A stretch of DNA of 5,349 bases from Planctomycetota bacterium (GTDB lineage Bacteria > Planctomycetota > Phycisphaerae > SM23-33): positions 1 through 5,349 of the forward strand of contig JAGHBS010000185.1 in assembly GCA_021160865.1 (NCBI GenBank), given 5' to 3'. Shown here piece by piece: positions 1 through 4,276 of this stretch; positions within the stretch are counted from its first letter, which is position 1, and every line of letters begins with the position of its first letter. The notes under the pieces are model-generated. The model was given only the letters and a program-made list of their open reading frames with translations. It was not told the origin of the DNA and ran no database searches. The translations under genes were made by a program, and so were the position numbers.

Positions 1-288
1 ACGCAAAAGGAATATATGAACAAGATCGCCTCGCTAATAGGTGCGCCACCGGTAACGAAAACCGTACCGTACAAGTTAGCCTACAACGTCGCATTTATGC
101 TGGAATTATTCGGACATATATTTCGCAAGAAGACCCCACCGCTGGTAACGAGATACTCGGTCTGGCTAATCGGCAGAAAAGTATTCTTCAGCACCGAGAA
201 AATCCAAAGGGAGTTAGGATACACTCCCCGAGTGGGCTATGATGAAGGAATTGCCCGAGCCGTCAAATGGGCACTGAATCACACCTGA
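1..288 (+). CDS. C-terminal part of an extended SDR / NAD-dependent epimerase-dehydratase (5' end outside window)
   Basis: The reading frame is open from the first base (T-Q-K-E-Y before the first Met at 16), so the true start lies upstream and about 95 residues are visible. The pattern is that of the C-terminal substrate-binding lobe of extended short-chain dehydrogenases of the 3-beta-HSD/epimerase type. It has an E-Y-x-x-x-I-A segment followed by G-A-P-P, a hydrophobic helix (AYNVAFMLELFG), a P-P-L-V-T-R stretch, then F-F-S-T-E-K-I-Q-R-E-L-G-Y-T-P and a final D-E-G-I-A-R-A-V-K-W helix. In this family the lobe closes over a nucleotide-sugar or steroid/isoprenoid-like substrate, while the Rossmann fold and YxxxK active site (not visible here) bind NAD(P). 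The gene ends at a TGA with no close downstream gene on the same strand. The family call is solid; the substrate cannot be told. Confidence 0.85.
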   Translation, partial: TQKEYMNKIASLIGAPPVTKTVPYKLAYNVAFMLELFGHIFRKKTPPLVTRYSVWLIGRKVFFSTEKIQRELGYTPRVGYDEGIARAVKWALNHT

Positions 289-502
289 TTCTTATCCTCA
301 TCCGGGGAACAACGTGACAAGCTGTTGACACCCAAAAGAGGAGGAAAAAATTTTTTCAAAATTCACTATAGACAGAGAATTAATTCGCTAATAATATTAT
401 CGAAATCCTTCGATGGAAGTTGTTGACAGACAGAAGGATTGAGTTTCATCCTCGCAGATATCTATAGTTGACATATATTGTTATTGTCCAGGTTATTTTC
501 AG
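289..502. other. AT-rich intergenic stretch with overlapping small inverted repeats
   Basis: No protein gene is supported here. By my count bases 361-480 are about 33% GC. Visible elements are: an A6T6 palindrome (344-357 with its G/C ends), which would be intrinsically bent DNA; an orphan AGGAGG at 339-344 with no start codon at usable spacing; a perfect 6-bp hairpin ATCGAA-atcc-TTCGAT (399-414); an 8-bp inverted repeat AATCCTTC (404-411) / GAAGGATT (433-440); and a 5-bp hairpin AGGAT/ATCCT (435-439/448-452). The last three share bases and are mutually exclusive. Three exact TTGACA hexamers lie at 325-330, 423-428 and 468-473. No clear terminator follows the epimerase gene. Confidence 0.5.
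439..499 (+). promoter_or_regulatory. Candidate promoter(s) for the structured RNA region
   Basis: Two sigma70-like options read to the right. TTGAGT (439-444) is followed after 18 bases by TATAGT (463-468), which would start RNA near 475. A consensus TTGACA (468-473) is followed by weak -10-like sequences GTTATT (492-497) or TATTTT (494-499), which would start RNA near 503-506, just before the first long helix. Neither has two good boxes at ideal spacing, so this is inference from motif matches only. Confidence 0.3.
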
Positions 503-725
503 ATTTGCGATCGTCGTTTCGCCTGTTGGCAAATAAATGATGATCGGAGCGGCAGCTCGACGTTCCGAACAGTTCGGCAGGCGTGCGTTGGACCCTCCCG
601 CAGGGTCCGTGCATACGCTTATGGGACTCAGGGTCGGGGGTCTTATTGGCGTATTGCGCGCACGCCTGCCTATTCTTACAACCCGTCAAATTATCAAAAG
701 CGGGCAAAAACTCGCTATTTATTTT
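503..725 (+). ncRNA. Candidate structured non-coding RNA (no family recognised)
   Basis: This intergenic island is about 63% GC over 541-660, against about 33% GC at 361-480. On the + strand it folds by hand into nearly contiguous helices. H1 is a 12-bp stem 508-519/535-546 with two G-U pairs, topped by GCC-tgtt-GGC. H2 is GAGC-ggca-GCTC (547-558). H3 is CCGAA-cag-TTCGG (565-577). P1 is 12 bp, GGCAGGCGTGCG (576-587) with its exact complement at 659-670, and it shares its first two bases with H3. P1 encloses P2, GGACCCT-cccgc-AGGGTCC (590-608), and P3, 611-618/649-657 with one bulged T, giving a tight three-way junction with very few unpaired linker bases. A terminator-like hairpin follows at 699-725. 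Wobble pairs in H1 and the terminator form only in + strand RNA, which suggests the strand. I recognise no tRNA, SRP, RNase P, tmRNA or riboswitch core. A DNA-level role (mobile remnant, protein site) remains possible. Boundaries are approximate. Confidence 0.4.
699..725 (+). terminator. Candidate intrinsic terminator at end of structured RNA
   Basis: AGCGGG (699-704) pairs with CTCGCT (711-716) across a CAAAAA loop, giving 6 bp including one G-U. It is followed by the U-rich run ATTTATTTT (717-725). The G-U pair would be an A-C mismatch on the opposite strand, and no T run follows on that strand, so it points to + strand transcripts. It stops just short of the end of the convergent regulator gene at 737. 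The tail is interrupted by A residues, so efficiency is uncertain. Confidence 0.4.
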
Positions 726-736
726 CCGGCATCCTT

Positions 737-1348
737 TCACTTTTTAATAGCCGATTCCATCACTTCAATCAATTCGCTGGGGTTAATCGGCTTAGATATA
801 CACATCCTTGCCCCGTGTTGAAGTATCCTTTGTGAATCGTTTTTCGTGCAGCGATCAGCAACGGCAAAAATCTCAGTATCGCGGAGTTCTTCGTGAGACT
901 TGATAATCCTGCAGGCCTCAAACGCATCCATGCCAGGCATCTCCAGGTCGAGAATGATAAGGTCAGGTTTATGATCAACTACTGCGAAACCAGCCTGGAA
1001 GGCATCGGCAGGTCTGATTATTTCACACTCAGGATGACGCTCCAGAACGATCCTTGACATCTCATCTAAGTAAGTAGGATTGTGATCAATCACAACCAGA
1101 CATACCCAAGCAGTCTCCAACGCTTTCGGTGTTGGTATGTTGTGGTGGCGAAGAAACTTTATCAGGTCCTCAACTGCAACTCGGCGATGCCCACCTGGCG
1201 TGCGGTGTGCTTTTAGCATACCAGCATCTATCCAATTAGCGACTGAACCGGGATCAACACCTAAAAGTCGGGAAATATCAAAGGTAGAAAGATTCTTCTT
1301 CCCCGTCTTCCTCCATCGCCCTTGCGACTTGCCTATTCTCTTCCCCAT
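737..1348 (-). CDS. MerR/excisionase-type HTH fused to a response-regulator receiver domain
   Basis: The protein is 203 residues, counted from the ATG at 1348. Residues 1-18 are basic (K/R-rich). Residues about 19-70 form a MerR/excisionase-like winged helix-turn-helix: L-S-T-F-D-I-S-R-L-L-G-V-D-P-G-S-V-A-N-W-I, then H-R-T-P-G-G-H-R-R-V, the typical wing signature. Residues about 82-203 are a receiver domain with the phospho-acceptor D134 in ILDLEMPG and the conserved lysine K186 in SKP. Two usual signalling positions differ: the acidic pair is D88-H89 rather than D-D, and the switch Thr/Ser position is A164. This order (DNA-binding domain first, receiver last) is opposite to OmpR or NarL regulators. 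It likely binds DNA as a cytoplasmic transcription factor; phosphorylation is uncertain. No histidine kinase is adjacent. It is divergent from dapB. An in-frame ATG at 1396 exists, but 1348 is preferred because of its ribosome binding site. Confidence 0.85.
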   Translation of the reverse strand: MGKRIGKSQGRWRKTGKKNLSTFDISRLLGVDPGSVANWIDAGMLKAHRTPGGHRRVAVEDLIKFLRHHNIPTPKALETAWVCLVVIDHNPTYLDEMSRIVLERHPECEIIRPADAFQAGFAVVDHKPDLIILDLEMPGMDAFEACRIIKSHEELRDTEIFAVADRCTKNDSQRILQHGARMCISKPINPSELIEVMESAIKK

Positions 1349-1358
1349 CTTGCATTCG

Positions 1359-1366
1359 CCCCTTTC
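1359..1366 (-). promoter_or_regulatory. Ribosome binding site deciding the regulator start
   Basis: Read on the minus strand this is GAAAGGGG, ending 10 bases before the ATG at 1348. The upstream in-frame ATGs, near 1390-1396, have no purine-rich site before them, so translation most likely begins at 1348 and the protein has 203 rather than 219 residues. Confidence 0.55.
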
Positions 1367-1368
1367 AA

Positions 1369-1405
1369 CTTGCCGACCCAATATACACATCGACACATTG
1401 GCAAG
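1369..1405. promoter_or_regulatory. Imperfect dyad upstream of the regulator gene, possible autoregulatory operator
   Basis: CTTGCC (1369-1374) is the exact complement of GGCAAG (1400-1405). The inner CAAT (1379-1382) can also pair with ATTG (1397-1400), so the arms are longer but interrupted. The dyad encloses a direct repeat of ACACAT (1385-1390 and 1393-1398). On the minus strand a TATATT (1380-1385) inside it could be the -10 of the regulator gene. MerR-family proteins often bind dyads between -35 and -10, so autoregulation is a reasonable guess. No good -35 was found. Confidence 0.25.
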
Positions 1406-1412
1406 GTGATAT

Positions 1413-1421
1413 TGCTATAAT
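1413..1421 (+). promoter_or_regulatory. dapB: Extended -10 promoter for dapB
   Basis: TG-C-TATAAT is a perfect extended -10 element (TG at 1413-1414, TATAAT at 1416-1421). Nothing close to TTGACA lies 16-18 bases upstream, which extended -10 promoters tolerate. RNA would start near 1428, leaving a leader of about 130 bases before dapB. That leader holds a T7 run (1464-1470) and a small hairpin AACAAT-gccg-GTTGTT (1525-1540) just before the Shine-Dalgarno site. I do not recognise a lysine riboswitch in it; it looks too short. Confidence 0.55.
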
Positions 1422-1447
1422 TAGGGAAATTCTGAATTTTTCTAATT
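1419..1447. promoter_or_regulatory. 29-base near-perfect inverted repeat over the dapB promoter, candidate operator
   Basis: The sequence is symmetric about position 1433. The left arm AATTAGGGAAATTC matches the complement of the right arm GAATTTTTCTAATT at 12 of 14 positions, and the two exceptions (1425/1441 and 1426/1440) are G opposite T. The inner 13 bases AAATTC-T-GAATTT are a perfect interrupted palindrome. It begins inside the TATAAT box and covers the predicted transcription start, the classic position for a repressor site. The binding protein is unknown; the divergent HTH-receiver protein is the nearest candidate. Confidence 0.45.
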
Positions 1448-1542
1448 TGCCTCAACCACCTATTTTTTTCTATCCCTACCGAGCATATCACCATGTCCCT
1501 CTTGCATTATCTGCACAAATTTGCAACAATGCCGGTTGTTTC

Positions 1543-1548
1543 GGGAGG
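1543..1548 (+). promoter_or_regulatory. dapB: Ribosome binding site deciding the dapB start
   Basis: GGGAGG ends 8 bases before the ATG at 1557. The longer in-frame start at 1521 lacks such a site and would add 12 residues ahead of the Rossmann beta strand, which normally begins at the N terminus in this family. The start is therefore placed at 1557. Confidence 0.8.
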
Positions 1549-1556
1549 TTCTACAA

Positions 1557-2348
1557 ATGGTAAAAATTGCAATAGCAGGGGCGGCTGGCAGGATGGGGCG
1601 ACGAATTGCTGCCTTGGCAATCGAGTCGGAGCAGTTCGATATCATAAGCGCACTGGAATTACCAGGGCATCAAGCCATCGGGCAAGATATTGGACAATTG
1701 GTAGGGACAGGTACGTTCGGCGTGAAGATCACCACTGAACTATCGGCCATGCCAGATGTGCTAATCGACTTTACCACCCCGGAAGGTACGATGCATTGGC
1801 TTGAAGTAGCCCGAACACATAACTTCCCAATGGTCATCGGCACGACGGGACTGACCGAATCGCAATTAGCCGAAATCTCGCATACTGCTGCGGAAATTCC
1901 CATCGTGCATTCTCCAAATATGTCAGTAGGCGTGAATGTTCTGCTGAGAACTGTCGGAGAATTGGCATCAATACTGGGGGAGGATTACGATATAGAGATT
2001 ACAGAAACGCATCATCGTTTCAAGAAGGATGCTCCCTCCGGAACCGCTGTTGCCCTTGCCAAGGCAATCTGCCAGGCAACTGGAAGAAACTTTGACGAGG
2101 TAGCCATATTCGGCAGATCGGGCAAATCCCCCCGTCAAGCTCGCGAGATAGGCATCCATGCCATCCGATTAGGTGATACGGTCGGGGAACATAGCGTTCA
2201 CTTCGGTTGTCTTGGTGAGACGATTACAATATCACATTCAGCCCATAATCGCGACACCTTCGCTCGTGGTGCCCTGCGAGCCGCCAAGTGGATTGTCAAC
2301 AAAAAACCTTCTCTTTACACAATGCAAGAAGTCCTATTTGGCGATTAG
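1557..2348 (+). CDS. dapB: 4-hydroxy-tetrahydrodipicolinate reductase (DapB)
   Basis: This is the cytoplasmic NAD(P)H-dependent enzyme of the diaminopimelate pathway. It reduces the dehydrated product of DapA to tetrahydrodipicolinate, feeding lysine and peptidoglycan synthesis. At 263 residues it is close to the E. coli length of 273. The N-terminal Rossmann domain shows IAIAGAAGRMGRRI (G8-x2-G11-x2-G14), LIDFTTPEG (69-77) and VIGTTGLT (93-100). The catalytic/tetramerisation domain has SPNMSVGVNVLL (119-130), then E-T-H-H-R-F-K-K-D-A-P-S-G-T-A (150-164), holding the catalytic His pair H152-H153, K156 and the substrate-binding SGT loop. A C-terminal return segment GDTVGEHSVHFG and SHSAHNRDTFARGAL completes the fold. 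The residue aligning with E. coli Arg39, which contacts the NADPH 2'-phosphate, is Leu35, so NADH use is possible (inference). No other dap gene is visible nearby. Its transcript could continue into the membrane protein gene 99 bases downstream. Confidence 0.97.
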   Translation: MVKIAIAGAAGRMGRRIAALAIESEQFDIISALELPGHQAIGQDIGQLVGTGTFGVKITTELSAMPDVLIDFTTPEGTMHWLEVARTHNFPMVIGTTGLTESQLAEISHTAAEIPIVHSPNMSVGVNVLLRTVGELASILGEDYDIEITETHHRFKKDAPSGTAVALAKAICQATGRNFDEVAIFGRSGKSPRQAREIGIHAIRLGDTVGEHSVHFGCLGETITISHSAHNRDTFARGALRAAKWIVNKKPSLYTMQEVLFGD

Positions 2349-2447
2349 TTAGAAACTTTTTTCACGCCTAACTTATGAGACTGACGAGGACGGTCGAATT
2401 ATATCACGTGGGGCAAGGGTCGGGCATTCTTAACCAAAGGTATTGAA

Positions 2448-2834
2448 ATGATAATCTTCTGGACGTTTGTATTACGGGGAGTTGGTATCGTATTGGCTGG
2501 TCTTGTAGGAGCAGTAATCATCTGGAAATCACGACGATGGAAAGACCCTGCGCTATACTGGCTTCTTGCAGGTTTATCAATAGGTCCGATTATCATCCTC
2601 ACCTGGAATATAATCTATCAATCTTACCTTTTCGATTTAATCAAACCCTACCATCGCATCGCATCAATATACAATATCGAATTTCGATACCTATATCAGA
2701 TTGCCAATGAAGTGATGGACTTCCTCTGCGTCCTGGCAGTTTGTATAGGCATCGCTAAACTCTACCACAATGCCCGTGAAAGGGTTCAGCTGGTACCGCC
2801 GGAAAAGGCAACCACGAACGACCCTCGGAATTGA
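2448..2834 (+). CDS. Small three-helix integral membrane protein of unknown function
   Basis: I do not recognise the family. The protein is 128 residues with three hydrophobic segments at about 2-26, 35-57 and 84-105. Positive charges follow the first segment (K-S-R-R-W-K, 27-32) and the third (H-N-A-R-E-R, 107-112), so the positive-inside rule predicts N terminus outside, C terminus in the cytoplasm, and a Tyr-rich outer loop at about 58-83. There is a short polar tail and no catalytic motif or lipobox. The gene looks real: AAAGG at 2436-2440 sits 7 bases before the ATG, and the frame runs unbroken to TGA. It lies 99 bases after dapB with no convincing terminator between (only a 6-bp AGTTAG/CTAACT repeat, 2347-2373, with the T run in its loop). 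Co-transcription with dapB is therefore possible, but a functional link is not shown. Confidence 0.7.
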   Translation: MIIFWTFVLRGVGIVLAGLVGAVIIWKSRRWKDPALYWLLAGLSIGPIIILTWNIIYQSYLFDLIKPYHRIASIYNIEFRYLYQIANEVMDFLCVLAVCIGIAKLYHNARERVQLVPPEKATTNDPRN

Positions 2835-2859
2835 TAACACCAACTGATACCCAAACCGC

Positions 2860-2892
2860 ATGGTTGCATACAACCCATAGAATGTCTATAAT
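2860..2892 (+). promoter_or_regulatory. Promoter of the UROD-like gene with an overlapping hairpin
   Basis: A perfect TATAAT (2887-2892) stands 17 bases after TTGCAT (2864-2869), a partial -35. RNA would begin near 2899, about 36 bases before the ATG at 2935. The -35 lies within a short dyad, GGTTG-cata-CAACC (2862-2875), extended by an AT/AT pair past one bulged C (2860-2878). The dyad could be an operator, or part of the 3' end of the preceding gene. Confidence 0.5.
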
Positions 2893-2934
2893 AATTTCCC
2901 AATGTGCTAAAAATTCCTGAGAAAGGCGATACCG

Positions 2935-4182
2935 ATGGCAGAAACCTCACGAGAACGAGTCCTCAAGGCATTTAATCATGAACAACCGGAACGCGTGCCG
3001 GTAGACCTTGGCTCAAATCGTGCCACCAGCATAAATGCGATTGCATATCATCGGCTTCGGAAGTTCCTCGGTCTGCCCGACAAGCCAATACGGGTTTACG
3101 ACGTCGTTCAGCACCTGGCAATCGTGGATGATGACGTGTTGGAGCGATTTGGTGTGGATTTAATAGACATCGGTAGAGCATTCTACGATGACATGAGCAC
3201 ATGGAAACCCTGGCAACTACCCGACGGCACCGATTGCCTGATTCCCAGCTGGACTAACATCGGTAAGGAAGGTGACGATTGGTACCTTTACAGCCCCGAC
3301 GGCCGACGATTGGGAATACAAAAGCCCCACATGTTCAACTTCGACCAGATACACTGGCCATTCGTGGATGGCATACCGGATGACTTATCAAACCTGCAGG
3401 ATATACTCTCGAACGAAGTTATGTGGAACATTCCCAAGCCTCCCAATCCTGCAACCACTACACTATCGGACTTAGCCCAGGGCGTTAAAACTCTGCGAAA
3501 TTCCACCGATAAGGCAATTGTAGCACCGGGTATCGGGCGATTCATAGAAATGGGGCAGTATCTTTGCCGCAATGACAACTTCCTCATGATGCTGGCTGCT
3601 GAGCCCGAAAATGTTCATCGCTTACTGGATCGGCTTTTGGAGATTTATCTGCCGCAATTGGAGCAGTTCTTATCAGCGGTGGGTCAATATGTTGACATCG
3701 TTCGTTTTGGAGACGATCTGGGTATGCAGACCGGTCCGCAAATCTCGCCTGATATGTATCGCGAATTTTTCAAACCACGGCACTCAGCACTTTGGCAAAA
3801 AGTAAAGGAGATGTGTGATGCCAAGGTGGCGTTGCACTGCTGCGGTGGGATTCGCCCCTTGCTGGAGGATTTGATTGATGCTGGCCTGGATGGGATTAAT
3901 CCGGTACAGACTAGTTGCGTCGGAATGGACCCTGCTGAGTTGAAGGCAGAATTCGGCGACCGCTTGTGCTTCTGGGGCGGGGGTTGCGATACGCAATCCG
4001 TCCTGCCCCGTGCCACGCCTGAGCAAGTGCGCTCACACGTGCTCGAAAGGCTGGAAATCTTCTCGCCAGGCGGGGGGTTCATCTTCGCACAGATACACAA
4101 TATCACTGCCGAGGTTCCTCCTGAAAACATCGTTGCAATGTTCGATGCAGTGGCAGAGTTCAACGGGAGAAAAGTAGAATAA
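2935..4182 (+). CDS. Uroporphyrinogen-decarboxylase-fold protein, MtaA/CmuA-type methyltransferase family
   Basis: The protein has 415 residues and a TIM-barrel UROD fold. The N terminus S-R-E-R-V-L-K-A-F-N-H-E-Q-P-E-R-V-P-V (5-23) is the hallmark of the methylcobamide methyltransferase branch rather than haem-pathway HemE, and the HemE N-terminal substrate Arg motif is absent. Further on are FGDDLGMQTGPQISP (258-272) with M-Y-R-E-F-F-K-P (274-281), ALHCCGGIRPLLEDLIDAG (299-317), GDRLCFWGGGCDTQ (341-354) and the C-terminal HNITAEVPPENIVAMFDAV (388-406). In MtaA/CmuA-type proteins a His-x-Cys pair plus a later Cys bind zinc to activate a thiol acceptor. Here H301 and C303 match the pair, while the third ligand may be H388 or C351 (inference). 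The likely role is cytoplasmic methyl transfer between a corrinoid and a thiol, or an uncharacterised variant. GAAAGG at 2921-2926 supports the start. No corrinoid protein or substrate-specific methyltransferase lies adjacent, so the substrate is unknown. Confidence 0.85.
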   Translation: MAETSRERVLKAFNHEQPERVPVDLGSNRATSINAIAYHRLRKFLGLPDKPIRVYDVVQHLAIVDDDVLERFGVDLIDIGRAFYDDMSTWKPWQLPDGTDCLIPSWTNIGKEGDDWYLYSPDGRRLGIQKPHMFNFDQIHWPFVDGIPDDLSNLQDILSNEVMWNIPKPPNPATTTLSDLAQGVKTLRNSTDKAIVAPGIGRFIEMGQYLCRNDNFLMMLAAEPENVHRLLDRLLEIYLPQLEQFLSAVGQYVDIVRFGDDLGMQTGPQISPDMYREFFKPRHSALWQKVKEMCDAKVALHCCGGIRPLLEDLIDAGLDGINPVQTSCVGMDPAELKAEFGDRLCFWGGGCDTQSVLPRATPEQVRSHVLERLEIFSPGGGFIFAQIHNITAEVPPENIVAMFDAVAEFNGRKVE

Positions 4183-4206
4183 TCATCCAGGAAACCCTCC
4201 ACCACC

Positions 4207-4221
4207 AGCCCGTATCGGGCT
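4207..4221. terminator. Hairpin between convergent genes, possible bidirectional termination site
   Basis: AGCCCG-tat-CGGGCT is a perfect 6-bp GC-rich stem with a 3-base loop, 25 bases past the UROD-like stop and 56 bases past the radical SAM stop on the other strand. Its place between two converging genes fits termination, but no T run follows on either strand, so a classic intrinsic terminator is not shown. The same bases can pair differently (CGTATC 4211-4216 with GATACG 4245-4250). Confidence 0.35.
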
Positions 4222-4276
4222 GATGAGCCAGCAGCAATTTCGCTGATACGATTTACACGGACAATAAAAATTACGC

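Noticed and set aside
339..344. Strong AGGAGG Shine-Dalgarno-like site
   Set aside because: No ATG, GTG or TTG start with an open frame lies at 5-12 bases. It is followed by an A6T6 tract, so it does not mark a gene.
565..577. CCGAACAGTTCGG resembling a Gram-positive LexA (SOS) box
   Set aside because: The half sites CGAAC and GTTCG are one base apart rather than four, so it does not fit the CGAAC-N4-GTTCG site. It is better read as a hairpin of the structured region.
719..730. 12-base sequence shared in inverted orientation with 5270-5281 (GCCGGAAAATAA)
   Set aside because: A single short match of largely AT-rich sequence with no shared flanks; probably chance.
537..821. 94-residue open frame on the + strand
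   Set aside because: It runs across the structured GC-rich island and into the antisense of the regulator gene, has no ribosome binding site, and its product resembles no protein family.
1419..1447. BldC-type AATT direct-repeat site (AATT at 1419, 1428, 1435 and 1444)
   Set aside because: The spacings are 9, 7 and 9 bases rather than a regular 10-base period. The repeats follow from the palindrome and AT-richness.
1428..1556. Lysine riboswitch upstream of dapB
   Set aside because: The predicted leader is only about 130 bases, and I can find neither the multi-helix core nor a sequestering hairpin of that class.
1493..1738. 81-residue open frame overlapping the start of dapB
   Set aside because: It is the wrong frame over conserved DapB sequence, without a Shine-Dalgarno site. 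The good site at 1543-1548 serves dapB at 1557.
2381..2397. Hammerhead-like core CTGACGAG followed by GAA
   Set aside because: The would-be stem II is only about two base pairs, the required GAAA is GAAT, and no matching stems I and III are present.
4220..4241. Second hammerhead-like CTGATGAG
   Set aside because: No downstream GAAA with suitable flanking helices. The bases are better explained by the local hairpins.
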